64,000 bases of DNA from an uncultured Clostridium sp. (GTDB lineage: Bacteria; Bacillota; Clostridia; Clostridiales; Clostridiaceae), in contig UQQU01000002.1 of NCBI GenBank assembly GCA_900543325.1, positions 1-64,000 of the forward strand, given 5' to 3'. The notes beneath the pieces are model-generated. The model was not told the origin of the DNA. It searched no databases and worked only from the letters and a program-made list of their open reading frames with translations. Positions 34,867 through 44,715 of the stretch are shown in pieces. How positions within the stretch are numbered: position 1 is the stretch's first letter; each line of letters opens with the position of its first letter. The position numbers were made by a program, and so were the translations under genes.

Positions 34867-35991
34867 CTACCACACTCTGTAATTACCGCTTAATGCTAGT
34901 AGAGCAAATATATAAAGACAATTATCATAGTATCTTCTTGTCCCTGTTCTTAAAGATGTATTCCAAAACTTTTCAATACACGCTTTAGAATATTTCCCAT
35001 TATTAACTATCGATCCCATTGCATTAGTTGCTATAATAGCTATAGGATGAAGGGCTTTTTCATTTATTATAGTTCCATCTATTTCATATATTAAATCATC
35101 TTTTCCCTTAACTGTCTCATTGAAAAATACTTGTATTTTATTTATACATTCACATTCCCAAGGTTCTTTTTCAAACCAATAATAATCTAATGCTAAATTT
35201 CCAATAACTCTGTATGAATCACTATAGTATCTTTGACGATTATCCTTACAGTAAGGTTCACCATTATAATACGAATATTCTGGAGCTAAACCAGTAACAT
35301 GATTGCAAGCCATCTTCAAATATTCTCTGCTATTATTGGCTGCCTCTCTCCAAAACTCTCTATCATCTTCATTAGCCCAAAGTGCAAACAATTCATAAAA
35401 ATGTGGCAAATGATATGATGGATCTGTAATCTCTAAATTAGGTACAAACTTTATAAGCTTATTTTCTGGATTCCACATTGGTTTTCCTTCACCATCTTCA
35501 CCTTTATGAATACATTCATGTAATATATCTTTTGCTTCTTTGGAATAGTTAAAAATTCCTTCTCCATCTCCCCATCTATGTGATGCAAAAAATAATGCTA
35601 AAGCAAAATATTCTTCCCCATCTGGAGCTGGTCCATCTGAATTTTTAACTCCATCTGTTGATACAGACCAAGCAAAATACCCCTTATTTATACCACTTTC
35701 CATCCACATATACTTTTTAGCCCATTTCCATAATTTATTAAACTCTTGTTTCATATCTCTTTGTACACACATCATCATTGCATATGACATACCTTCTGTC
35801 CTAACATCATTATTACCTGTATCAACAAAATATGCCATATCATTACCACATTCATGATATAACCTTTCACAATCTGTTCCATAAAATATAGTATTATATA
35901 CATCATCTAGTCTATTTTCTATTTCTTCAATTGAATATCCGTATTCATTAAGTATGTTTCTATATTTTTTGTCCTCATATTTCCTCATCAC
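34867..35991 (-). CDS. GH8 enzyme, probable reducing-end xylose-releasing exo-oligoxylanase
   Basis: A 374-residue (alpha/alpha)6-barrel enzyme without signal peptide. The general acid is Glu66 in VRTEGMSYAMM, and YYSDSYRVIGN carries the likely base. Length, absence of a leader and the partnership with GH43 and an oligosaccharide ABC transporter match Rex enzymes, which clip xylose from the reducing end of imported xylooligosaccharides. The GTG start at 35991 (GGAG 7 nt before) overlaps the stop of the permease gene. An ATG one codon later is also possible. Other GH8 activities (chitosanase, glucanase) are less likely here. Confidence 0.88.
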   Translation of the reverse strand: MMRKYEDKKYRNILNEYGYSIEEIENRLDDVYNTIFYGTDCERLYHECGNDMAYFVDTGNNDVRTEGMSYAMMMCVQRDMKQEFNKLWKWAKKYMWMESGINKGYFAWSVSTDGVKNSDGPAPDGEEYFALALFFASHRWGDGEGIFNYSKEAKDILHECIHKGEDGEGKPMWNPENKLIKFVPNLEITDPSYHLPHFYELFALWANEDDREFWREAANNSREYLKMACNHVTGLAPEYSYYNGEPYCKDNRQRYYSDSYRVIGNLALDYYWFEKEPWECECINKIQVFFNETVKGKDDLIYEIDGTIINEKALHPIAIIATNAMGSIVNNGKYSKACIEKFWNTSLRTGTRRYYDNCLYIFALLALSGNYRVW

Positions 35992-36881
35992 TCTTTAACT
36001 CCTCCAATAGTAAGTCCAGATACAAAGTATCTTTGTAAGAATGGATATAAACATATAATAGGTACTGCAGTTACAATAGTTATAGCTGCACGAATAGATG
36101 TTGGCGTTACAATACTACCTGCATTTTTCATGACTTCTGCGCTTGCACCTTGTGTAGTAGTTGATGATAATAATTTCATAAGTTCATATTGCAATGTTGT
36201 TAATGAATTATCTGCTGAACAATAAAGCATAGAATCAAACCAAGAGTTCCATTGTCCAACAGCAACAAATAATGCAACTGTTGCAAGTACTGGTTTACAA
36301 AGTGGAAGAATTATTTGAATAAATATTCTAAAATCTCCAGCCCCATCGATCTTTGCAGATTCAATAAGACTATATGGTATACCATTAATAAATGTTCGTA
36401 TTACTATCATGTTAAAAGCGCTAATTAATCCAGGTATAATATAAACCCAAAAATTATTTAAAAGGTGTAATTCCTTTATTAAAATATATGTTGGAATCAT
36501 TCCACCACTTACATACATTGTTAACACATAAATAAATGATAATTGCTTCTTATACATAAATTCTTTTCTACTTAAAACATAAGCTAACATCGCTGTTAAA
36601 AATACTGATAATACTGTGCCTATTAATGTTCTAGCTACAGATATAAACGCTGCTTGTCCTAAATTTTGATTTGCAAAAACAGTTTTATAATTTTGAAGAG
36701 TAAATATTCTTGGCCATAAATGTATTCCCCCCCTTACTGAATCAATACCATCATTAAAAGATACTGCCAAAGTATTTATAATCGGATATAAAGTAATAAT
36801 AACAAATATAATTAGAAAAATTGCTATAATTGTATCAAATACTATATCTTTAGTGCTTCTTTTACGTCTTCTAATTTCCAT
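35988..36881 (-). CDS. ABC sugar transporter permease, LplC/YtcP type
   Basis: A 297-residue inner-membrane permease of the CUT1 group with six predicted membrane segments. The EAA-like cytoplasmic loop is ESAKIDGAGDFRIFIQIILPLCKPVLATV (Glu-Ala-Ala type, with conserved Gly). Start: the ATG at 36881 is 9 nt after AAGGAG. An earlier ATG lies inside the RBS spacing. It is the second permease of the operon and pairs with the one upstream (18-nt gap). It probably imports xylooligosaccharides or aldouronates. No ATPase gene is present in the window. Confidence 0.93.
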   Translation of the reverse strand: MEIRRRKRSTKDIVFDTIIAIFLIIFVIITLYPIINTLAVSFNDGIDSVRGGIHLWPRIFTLQNYKTVFANQNLGQAAFISVARTLIGTVLSVFLTAMLAYVLSRKEFMYKKQLSFIYVLTMYVSGGMIPTYILIKELHLLNNFWVYIIPGLISAFNMIVIRTFINGIPYSLIESAKIDGAGDFRIFIQIILPLCKPVLATVALFVAVGQWNSWFDSMLYCSADNSLTTLQYELMKLLSSTTTQGASAEVMKNAGSIVTPTSIRAAITIVTAVPIICLYPFLQRYFVSGLTIGGVKE

Positions 36882-36899
36882 TTTAACCATCTCCTTATG

Positions 36900-37877
36900 C
36901 TAGAATAAACTTTCTTGACCAGCTGATTTTGCAGCTTTATTTGCAATAAAAATTAATATAATGCTAATTACACTCTTAAATATTCCTGCCGCAGTAGCTA
37001 GAGAATAGTTATTCAATCCAATACCATATTTTAATACAAAAATATCTATTGTTTGAGAAACATCTTGAATTAAACCATTACCTAATAAATACTGTATTTC
37101 AAAACCAGCATTTAAAATATTACCTATATTTATAATTAGTAAGATAAATATTGTAGGCTTTATACCTGGTAAAGTTACGTGCCATATCTTTTGTAATCTG
37201 CCTGCTCCATCAATTTCTGCTGCTTCATATAAGTCTGGATTAATAGATGTCATTGCTGCCAAATAAATAATACTTCCCCATCCTACTTCTTTCCAAACAT
37301 TAGTTGCACCTACAATTCCCCAAAAATATTTTGGATCTGCAAAAAAGTTTATAGGATTGTCTACTAAATTCATATTTTGCAATATTTCATTTACAACTCC
37401 TGTAGATGGTGATAAAACTTCAGCAACAATTCCTGTTACTACTATCCAAGATAAGAAGTGTGGTAAGTATGATACTGTTTGTACAAACTTTTTTGCATGT
37501 CTATTCCTTACCTCATTAAGTATTAATGCTAATCCAATAGAGCAAATAAAACCAAGTGATAAATTTATTAAGCTCATAGCTAAAGTATTTCTAAGTACCT
37601 TCAAAAACACATCGTCTGAAAATAAAAATTTAAATTGATCAAGTCCAACCCATATTTGGTCAAATATACTCTTACCTGGTTTGTAATTTTGAAATGCCAT
37701 TACCCATCCTGCAAGAGGCGCATAACAAAATATAGCTACATAAATAACAAAAGGAATAGCCATCAGAATAAGTGTTTTTTGTCTTTTCATTATTTCCCAT
37801 GTACATTTTTTATTTGTATTTACATCTATTTTTTTCTCTACATTACTTATTTTTTTAGTTTTGAATTTAATCTCCAT
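36900..37877 (-). CDS. ABC sugar transporter permease, LplB type
   Basis: A 325-residue inner-membrane permease with six hydrophobic segments after a charged N-terminus. The EAA loop PDLYEAAEIDGAGRLQKIWHVTLPGIKP is clear. It partners the next permease and the lipoprotein SBP encoded upstream. RBS AGGAG lies right at the foot of a perfect hairpin (37889-37934), so initiation may depend on that structure. Homologues of this group (Lpl/Ytc/Yte) carry oligosaccharides and use a shared MsmX-type ATPase. Confidence 0.93.
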   Translation of the reverse strand: MEIKFKTKKISNVEKKIDVNTNKKCTWEIMKRQKTLILMAIPFVIYVAIFCYAPLAGWVMAFQNYKPGKSIFDQIWVGLDQFKFLFSDDVFLKVLRNTLAMSLINLSLGFICSIGLALILNEVRNRHAKKFVQTVSYLPHFLSWIVVTGIVAEVLSPSTGVVNEILQNMNLVDNPINFFADPKYFWGIVGATNVWKEVGWGSIIYLAAMTSINPDLYEAAEIDGAGRLQKIWHVTLPGIKPTIFILLIINIGNILNAGFEIQYLLGNGLIQDVSQTIDIFVLKYGIGLNNYSLATAAGIFKSVISIILIFIANKAAKSAGQESLF

Positions 37878-37888
37878 ACTAATACTCC

Positions 37889-37951
37889 TATATTCAAATA
37901 TAGGGTATCTTTCGATACCCTATATTTGAATATAGGGTATCTTTCGATACC
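37889..37951 (-). other. Perfect 21-bp intercistronic hairpin with partial duplication
   Basis: The arms 37889-37909 and 37914-37934 are perfectly complementary with a TTTC loop. The 23-bp core of the left part (37897-37919) is repeated exactly at 37929-37951, which makes a second small GGTATC/GATACC hairpin. It separates the SBP and permease genes and ends at the permease RBS. No T-run. Confidence 0.85.
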
Positions 37952-37961
37952 ATTTATTATT

Positions 37962-39644
37962 TTAATTTTCGAATTCTTCTACTCTTCTCTTAACTTCATC
38001 TGTTAAAGCTTTTTCATACGCTTCTATATTAGCCTTTGTAGTTAATTCATTCATATACTTATCCCAAGAAGCTTCAAATTCACCATCTTTAGCCATAATA
38101 ACTTTAGGCAACCATTGTCTTTTTATATCATCCATTTTTTGCATTGCTATTCCAGCCTCTGAATCTGCAGATAAAAGGTTAGTGAATGAATATATTGGAT
38201 ACCATGGTCCTACATCTTCAAATGTTTCTCCTAAAAAATCTGGGAATTTTTCATATCCATATGCATCTAATATTTTCTTATCTATATCACTTAAAGTTTC
38301 ATAATACTCTTTTGGTTGATTTCCAGGTTCAATAGCATTAATATTATCTTTTAATGTTCCTGTAAAATGCGGTAAATATGCATAATCACACATATTTTTA
38401 AGTTTCCATTCTTCATTCTTTGGATTGGCTCTTTGTTCTTCAGTTCTGTAGAATACTCCATCTTCTCCTACTTCGTAGTCAACACCTTCTTCTCCCCAAG
38501 ATCTTAATTTAATAATTTCTTCATCTAATAAATCATTTAAAAATTGTAATGCTCCATCAACATCTTTACAACTTACAGAAACTCCAATACCATTTGAAAC
38601 ATTTAATGCTGTTACTGCTCTATATTTAGGTTGTACACTTTCATCAACAACTAAACCTAACGGAACCCAAGTTCTTTCATCTAATCCTTGTTGTATTAAT
38701 GCTGTTTCAGCTGGTTGGAACTGCCAGTGTTGGTCTACCATACCAAGTACTGTTCCAGTTGAAAGCTTTGCTATATATTGATCATATGAATTAGTAAACG
38801 ATTCCGGATCTAATATACCTTTATTATACATTTCATTTAATTTCTTATAATATTCCTTAGCTTCTGGAATAGTATTATAATTTTTTGCTTCTAACGTTTC
38901 TGGATCTACTATTGCAGAACCATCATTAGGATATCCAGCTATGAATTGTGGTGGATTTTCTAGACAGAAATATCTCCAGTCATGTGTTAATATTTCAAAA
39001 CCTATAGTTGGATTGCCGTTTATAGTTGGATTTGCTTCTTTATATCTTTCAATCAAATCAAAATATTGATCTAAAGTTTTTATTTCAGGATAATTATCCC
39101 ATTCTAATACTGCCTTTTGTATCCAAAATGCCTCATCATTAAAATTAGTTGCTGTATCTTCACCTTGTCTTACTCCAAATTGCGGTATTATATAAATATG
39201 ACCATCTTCAGATCTAACTTTATCCCATTCTTTTTCACTTAAATAATTCTTAAGATTAGGATATTTATCTAAATGTTCATCTAAAGGTATTAATGCACCA
39301 GCATCAATAAGATTTTGTGTTGCATCTGCACCATCTATAAAATCTGGATATTCCCCTCCTGCTATCATAACTCCAATTCTTTCTTGAGCTGTTTGTCCTG
39401 TTAACCATTGTTCATCTACTTTTGCACCTATCTTTTCTGCAATTACATTTTTAATCCTATTATCATCTGGTAATTCCTTTCCTGGTACTGCATAAAAAGC
39501 TGTATATGTTTTTATGCCATCTTCATTCACTTGTTCTGTTCCTACATTTTCATTTGCTTTTGAACCGCCACCACAGCCAGTTAAAACTGACATAGACATT
39601 ATTCCAGCAATAATAGTCGATATCACTGCTTTTGATTTTCTCAT
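37962..39644 (-). CDS. Extracellular sugar-binding lipoprotein of the ABC transporter (LplA type)
   Basis: A 560-residue lipoprotein with signal peptide and lipobox LTGC (Cys24 lipidated), followed by a family-1-like solute-binding fold (TAFYAVPGKELPDDNR to the C-terminus). It captures oligosaccharides at the cell surface and feeds the two permeases encoded directly downstream. RBS GGGGGAG. It has its own promoter region with a palindrome and a cre-like site. A decayed second copy lies immediately upstream. The size and the Lpl-type permeases suggest aldouronate or xylooligosaccharide ligands, but specificity is not readable. Confidence 0.93.
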   Translation of the reverse strand: MRKSKAVISTIIAGIMSMSVLTGCGGGSKANENVGTEQVNEDGIKTYTAFYAVPGKELPDDNRIKNVIAEKIGAKVDEQWLTGQTAQERIGVMIAGGEYPDFIDGADATQNLIDAGALIPLDEHLDKYPNLKNYLSEKEWDKVRSEDGHIYIIPQFGVRQGEDTATNFNDEAFWIQKAVLEWDNYPEIKTLDQYFDLIERYKEANPTINGNPTIGFEILTHDWRYFCLENPPQFIAGYPNDGSAIVDPETLEAKNYNTIPEAKEYYKKLNEMYNKGILDPESFTNSYDQYIAKLSTGTVLGMVDQHWQFQPAETALIQQGLDERTWVPLGLVVDESVQPKYRAVTALNVSNGIGVSVSCKDVDGALQFLNDLLDEEIIKLRSWGEEGVDYEVGEDGVFYRTEEQRANPKNEEWKLKNMCDYAYLPHFTGTLKDNINAIEPGNQPKEYYETLSDIDKKILDAYGYEKFPDFLGETFEDVGPWYPIYSFTNLLSADSEAGIAMQKMDDIKRQWLPKVIMAKDGEFEASWDKYMNELTTKANIEAYEKALTDEVKRRVEEFEN

Positions 39645-39696
39645 TTTCTCTCCCCCATTCTCCTCTTATATGGTTTTAATAACAACCATTGATTAA

Positions 39697-39710
39697 ATTA
39701 TACGTTTACA
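39697..39710 (-). promoter_or_regulatory. cre-like site upstream of the SBP gene
   Basis: Minus strand TGTAAACGTATAAT, matching the first nine positions of the cre consensus and closely related to the sites at xylB and the xylanase gene. It sits downstream of a TATAAT (39734-39739), a roadblock position. Confidence 0.45.
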
Positions 39711-39759
39711 TGCCCCCTCTCTCAACATAATAAATTATATAAAAAATACCATAAATTAT

Positions 39760-39805
39760 ATAATATAACTTTTATTTTTATATATATAAATAAAAGTTAT
39801 ATTAT
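39760..39805. promoter_or_regulatory. Perfect 18-bp inverted repeat upstream of the SBP gene
   Basis: The arms 39760-39777 and 39788-39805 (ATAATATAACTTTTATTT and complement) flank a 10-nt AT loop. The repeat overlaps the -35 area of the probable SBP promoter and could be an operator (for example for the YesN-type regulator) or an RNA hairpin. Confidence 0.5.
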
Positions 39806-39823
39806 ACTTTCACAATACAATAA

Positions 39824-39857
39824 AGGGTTATATAAATTTTAATATCTATATAACCCT
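39824..39857 (-). terminator. Terminator after the decayed SBP gene
   Basis: AGGGTTATATA/TATATAACCCT stem. On the minus strand it is followed by TTTATT. It is 9 nt past the pseudogene stop and isolates the intact SBP operon. Confidence 0.75.
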
Positions 39858-39865
39858 CTATATAT

Positions 39866-40973
39866 TTATTTGCTATATTCTTCTACTCTTCTTTTAACTT
39901 CATTAGTAAGAGCCTCTTCATATATATATATATCCACATTATTTCTCAATTCATAAATATAATCATTCCAATTAGATTCAAATTGATCAATTCTTCCCAT
40001 TATAATTTTAGGAAGAAATTTACGTTTAATTTCTGTCATCTTTTCCTTTGCAATTCCAGCTGCTGAATCTGTAAACAAGTTATTGGAATATGAATATATT
40101 GGATACCATTCTGATATCTTATCATTTACTTTAGGTATAAATTCATTAAATGTTTCATATCCATATGCCTCTAATAGCTCTCTATCATTTGATCCTAAGT
40201 TTTCATAAAACTCCCTTGACTGCTCCCAAGGCACAACAGCATTTATTCCATCATCTAACATACCTTTGTACATAGGTAAGTATTGATAATAACACATATT
40301 ATTTAATACCCACTTATTATCTAATGAATTTTCTCTTTGCTCCTCTGTTCTATAAAACTCACCATTATCATCTACCAAATAATTAGGAGTTACAGATTCA
40401 TCTATTGTTAATGCTAGCGGTATCCATCTTCTATTATTAAGACCTTTTTGTAACAATTCAATATCAGAACTTTCAAACTGCCAATATTGATCTACCATCC
40501 CTAGAACTGCTCCAGTTGATAATTTCTCTAAATACTGATTATACGAAAGTGTAAAAGTTTCTGATTCTATTAACCCCTTGTTATAAACTTCATTTAGCTT
40601 TTTAAAATACATTTTTGCTTCTGGAATATCACTATATATTTTTGCTTCTAATGTATCTGGATTTACTATAGCACCTCCATCATTAGGATAGCCTGCTAAA
40701 AACTGAGGAGGATTTTCTAAACAAAACATCCTCCAATCATAAGTTAAAATTTGAAATCCAATAGTTTCTTCACCATTAATAGTTGGATGTGCATCTTTAT
40801 ACCTTTCTATTAAATCAAAATATTCATCAAGTGTTTTAATATTCGGATAGTTGTCCCATTTTAATACTTCTTTTTGTATCCAAAAAGCTTCTCCCTTATG
40901 GATTGTACTCTTATCTTCACCTTTAACAATCCCAAACTGCGGAATTATATAAATATGCCCATCTTTATCATAT
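39866..40973 (-). pseudogene. Decayed paralogue of the sugar-binding lipoprotein
   Basis: A frame open from about 40973 to 39866 encodes segments clearly homologous to the intact SBP next door (HIYIIPQFGIVKGEDKS, KTLDEYFDLIERYKDAHPTI, FCLENPPQFLAGYPNDGGAI, TNEVKRRVEEYSK). The signal peptide and about 140 N-terminal residues are missing, no start codon with RBS exists before residue MFCLENPP, and an internal in-frame deletion of about 43 residues follows IDESVTPNY. It is therefore a truncated relic of a tandem SBP duplication lying between the xylanase gene and the active SBP gene. Confidence 0.88.
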
Positions 40974-41037
40974 TATTTTTTGTTTAAATGATTTCATAAC
41001 AAACTCCCAATTTTACTTTTTAACGTTTTCCCCTTTT

Positions 41038-44000
41038 TTACTTAATAATTTTATTATACCTCAATTTACTTCCAATAAAAATAGCTATAATAGCTATAAT
41101 TACCATATAAATAACATTTTCATTACCTGTTTGTGGCAACTTATTGCTATTGTTATTATCTCCATTATTACTTACAATATTTTTATTAGTAACAATGACT
41201 TTTATTTCTTTTATTGCACTTGCACCCTTACTGTCTTCTACAGAATATATTACTTTATACTCTCCTATCCTTTTTGTATTTACAGTATTTTTAACAACCT
41301 TTACTTTATCAGTTATATCTCCATCTTCTTTATCTTTAGCTATAACTCTATCATACGGATTAAATTCATCACCTAAATTTAATACTATATCATCAGCTAT
41401 TATTATTGGAATATTATTTTCCTCATCAGGAGCTTCAACATCTACATTTTTACTCATTATGAGATTTCCATACTCAGAACTTCTTTGCCATCCCATTCCT
41501 GACATATCACACCAGTTAGCTACAGTTACTCTCTTACCTGTAGCATCTGCATCATTAACTTGTACATCAAATCCTATTAATGAATTCTCCTTATTCTCAC
41601 CAACATAAATTGCTGCTTCAATTATATATCCACCTTCAACTATTTTAGTAGCTGAATTAAAATTATCCACATTACAATTTCCATTAAAGCTAGCTTCATT
41701 TTTATAGTTTATTCTATATTGAGCATCATCTTCATCATACAATGGAGTTTTAGCATTATTTAAATCAACAAATAATTCAACTGAATCTTTTTCATGATCA
41801 TATTCATTATCTGAATTTAATACATCATCAACAACTTCTGCTAATACATATAAATACTTCCCACTCCATAAAGTTCTAACTTCTGCTATTGCTCCATCTT
41901 TTCCTACTGAAAAATTATTTACATTTATAACTTCAGCCTTATCCCATGCATCATCGATTTCACCATCAATTTCAGGATTACCTTCTATTGCATTTGCAAT
42001 TTTAGCTGTAGACATAAATATAATTTCTCCAAAATCTTTTTCTGTTATTTCTCCACCATTTACATCATTCCATACAGAAACTGATTTTAAATTATCATTA
42101 TCATAATTATTGATTCTAACTTCAAAGCTTATAGTATCCTCAATTTCTATACTTTTATCTCCTACTGGAACTGTTGCTGTTGCAGTATATCCACTACCAT
42201 CTACCTTTTCATTTACACTATTACGCTTTATTGTTATAGCTTCAGCACTGCCAACATAAAATTCAATACTATCATTTTCATTTAAAGATGTGTCAGTTAT
42301 ATCCGCATTTATATAAATATTTTCTTCATCCCAAATTACTCTTACATTAGCTTTTGCTCCATCATTACCTTCAATTATTTTATTTACATCAATACTATTT
42401 GATAACTTCCAAGCTAAATCATTAACTTTTTCTACTTTTTTCGCTTCAATACTCTTAGTTTTAATTTCAAGACTATTTGGATCTACTAAAGCCCAGTAAG
42501 CTGGTTTTGCTTTAAAGTTTCTATCAAATAATAATGGAGCATTTTTTCGTCCTTCAACAGGAAAATTATCAAGCCATGAATCATTATCAGTAACTCCCCA
42601 AACTAAAGTCATATCAATATTTCCTTTAGCTGTTTGCTCTTTAAATAAATCAAATAATTCTTGATATCTATAAGCTTGTTGTAATAATACTTCAGATGTT
42701 ATTGGCATTTCTTTATCGCTATCACTCTTGTATATAGATAAATCTAATTCTGTAATTTGTACTGTAAAATCTGGATTATACTTTTTCAATTCTGAAAATC
42801 TCTCTATAGTAGCTTCAATACTCTTTATATCTGGATTATACATAGATATATGTGTTTGTAATCCCACTCCATCTACAGGTACTCCAGCTATAAGAAGTCT
42901 TTCTATTAAATTATATAATGCATCTTGCTTTCTACCAGCGCTTTCAGCTCCATACTCATTTATTATTAACTTAGCATTAGGGTCCGCTAATCTTGCTGCT
43001 CTAAATGCTGCTTCTATATAATCATCATCATCACCATCACCATCTAAATCACCAATTATTCTTGCCCATTTAGAGTTTTCATTATCTCTTCTTAATCCAT
43101 TTTCAGACACACCATCTGCTATTACTTCATTAACAACATCCCATGCATATATTTTTCCTGCATAACGACTTGCTACTGTAGTTATGTGCTCTGTCATTCT
43201 TTCAAGTAAATCTTCACTTGAAACTTCTTTACTACTATCTTCTGAATCCTTAAAGAACCAGCTTGGCATTTGACTATGCCAAACTAAGGCATGACCTCTC
43301 ATAAGCTTATTATTATCATATGCATAATTTACAAGAGTATCTGCGTCATCCCAATAATACACATCTTCACTTGGTCTCATTGGCTCAACTTTCATTACAT
43401 TTTCTGCAACTATTGCATTAAAATGCTTATTAATTAGTGCTTCATACTCACTACCTTCTTCTAATTGGTCTGGTCTTACAGCTGTACCTATAACAAAATT
43501 TTGCCCTAAAGACTCAGTTAAAGCTTCATGTAATGACTTAATATCCGGTTCATGCTTATCATCTGATTTTGCAACCTTAACAAACTTTACTTCATCAATA
43601 TAGAAATCCATTAAATCATAATCAGTACTTTCTGGATCACTATCAGCAATTTCTTTATATGAAGTTTCCATATAAAATGAATAACTATTTAAATCTTCAG
43701 AATTTGGAATTGTATATTCACCTTCTATTAGTGTCCATTCACCTTTTTTAACATTCTTTTCCCCAATAGTCGCATACTGAGCATCTTTATCTATAAATTC
43801 ATTTGAAAATTGAACTTTAAATGTTTTTCTATCTGGTCCATCATTATATTTAACCCAAGAAGAAATCCTATATGTTTCTCCTTTTTCAAGGTAATTTGTC
43901 ATATTAATTATTGGACCATCAAAAGTTTCACTTCTATTTGAAACTTTTAAAGAATAGTTACCTTCATAAGCTTCTTCATTTACTGCTTCCACTGTAGAAT

Positions 44001-44703
44001 TTATTCTTCCAGTAAAATCATAATTCTCACCTTCAAAGTTAAATTTCACTTCATCAGTGGCTTGTTCATTATCTTCTGATTCTACATTACTTTTTTCAGA
44101 AACTGAAAAATCATCAATTACATATGCTAAATTTGCATTGTTAGATTCTATTTTTATATTTAATGCAATAAGCTCTTTATCTTTACTTGCATCCTCTAAC
44201 TTATATGTTCCATTTAATGCAACAGCCTCGGTTAAATTTATTTTAGCATCAACTATATTTTTTCCTTCTAACCATCCACCTTCATAATTATCATAATACT
44301 CTTTTTTTTCACCTGTTATATTACCATTTTTGTCCAATAAATTATATTGTCTATAAATCGTTACATTAACTGAATTTTCACCTTCATCTTTAGCTCTAAT
44401 TTTAAATGAAATATCGTATGTCTTTCCTTCCTTTAATAATTCTTTCAAGTCCAATGTTGCACCATTACAACCTTGTGTTCCTTCATAACATTCTAAACTA
44501 TAGTCACCACTTATAGGGTTATCAGCAGTAATCTCTACCTTTCCCTCTCCACTATTGTACCATTTTCCATTACTACCATCTTCAAAGTCATAAAATACAA
44601 CTTCTTTACTAATCTCACCAGCCTCTACAGCTATTGATGATAATGGATTTAATATAACTAATCCACTAAGCAATAAACTCATAATTTTTTTTTTATTTTT
44701 CAT
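41038..44703 (-). CDS. Cell-wall-anchored multidomain GH10 endo-1,4-beta-xylanase
   Basis: A 1221-residue secreted protein. Order: signal peptide (1-28); two CBM22/CBM4_9-like xylan-binding modules (about 33-203 and 219-378); GH10 barrel (about 388-742) with acid/base Glu526 (WDVVNE) and nucleophile Glu652 (ITELDLS); two CBM9-like modules (about 755-900 and 905-1070); an Ig/cadherin-like module (about 1080-1175); a linker; LPQTG (1189-1193), a hydrophobic helix and a basic tail for sortase anchoring. An acidic Asp-rich loop (GDLDGDGDDDD) sits after the acid/base residue. Start: the ATG at 44703 after AAGGGGGG. It is the surface depolymerase of the locus. Confidence 0.95.
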   Translation of the reverse strand: MKNKKKIMSLLLSGLVILNPLSSIAVEAGEISKEVVFYDFEDGSNGKWYNSGEGKVEITADNPISGDYSLECYEGTQGCNGATLDLKELLKEGKTYDISFKIRAKDEGENSVNVTIYRQYNLLDKNGNITGEKKEYYDNYEGGWLEGKNIVDAKINLTEAVALNGTYKLEDASKDKELIALNIKIESNNANLAYVIDDFSVSEKSNVESEDNEQATDEVKFNFEGENYDFTGRINSTVEAVNEEAYEGNYSLKVSNRSETFDGPIINMTNYLEKGETYRISSWVKYNDGPDRKTFKVQFSNEFIDKDAQYATIGEKNVKKGEWTLIEGEYTIPNSEDLNSYSFYMETSYKEIADSDPESTDYDLMDFYIDEVKFVKVAKSDDKHEPDIKSLHEALTESLGQNFVIGTAVRPDQLEEGSEYEALINKHFNAIVAENVMKVEPMRPSEDVYYWDDADTLVNYAYDNNKLMRGHALVWHSQMPSWFFKDSEDSSKEVSSEDLLERMTEHITTVASRYAGKIYAWDVVNEVIADGVSENGLRRDNENSKWARIIGDLDGDGDDDDYIEAAFRAARLADPNAKLIINEYGAESAGRKQDALYNLIERLLIAGVPVDGVGLQTHISMYNPDIKSIEATIERFSELKKYNPDFTVQITELDLSIYKSDSDKEMPITSEVLLQQAYRYQELFDLFKEQTAKGNIDMTLVWGVTDNDSWLDNFPVEGRKNAPLLFDRNFKAKPAYWALVDPNSLEIKTKSIEAKKVEKVNDLAWKLSNSIDVNKIIEGNDGAKANVRVIWDEENIYINADITDTSLNENDSIEFYVGSAEAITIKRNSVNEKVDGSGYTATATVPVGDKSIEIEDTISFEVRINNYDNDNLKSVSVWNDVNGGEITEKDFGEIIFMSTAKIANAIEGNPEIDGEIDDAWDKAEVINVNNFSVGKDGAIAEVRTLWSGKYLYVLAEVVDDVLNSDNEYDHEKDSVELFVDLNNAKTPLYDEDDAQYRINYKNEASFNGNCNVDNFNSATKIVEGGYIIEAAIYVGENKENSLIGFDVQVNDADATGKRVTVANWCDMSGMGWQRSSEYGNLIMSKNVDVEAPDEENNIPIIIADDIVLNLGDEFNPYDRVIAKDKEDGDITDKVKVVKNTVNTKRIGEYKVIYSVEDSKGASAIKEIKVIVTNKNIVSNNGDNNNSNKLPQTGNENVIYMVIIAIIAIFIGSKLRYNKIIK

Positions 44704-44715
44704 AAAATCCCCCCT

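Noticed and set aside
39760..39805. MITE or insertion-sequence end at the perfect 18-bp inverted repeat
   Set aside because: It is short, very AT-rich, has no flanking duplication, and sits at a promoter, where an operator or RNA hairpin is more likely.
41131..41608. Plus-strand frames across the 3' part of the xylanase gene
   Set aside because: Antisense shadows of the xylanase coding sequence, with low-complexity translation and no RBS.
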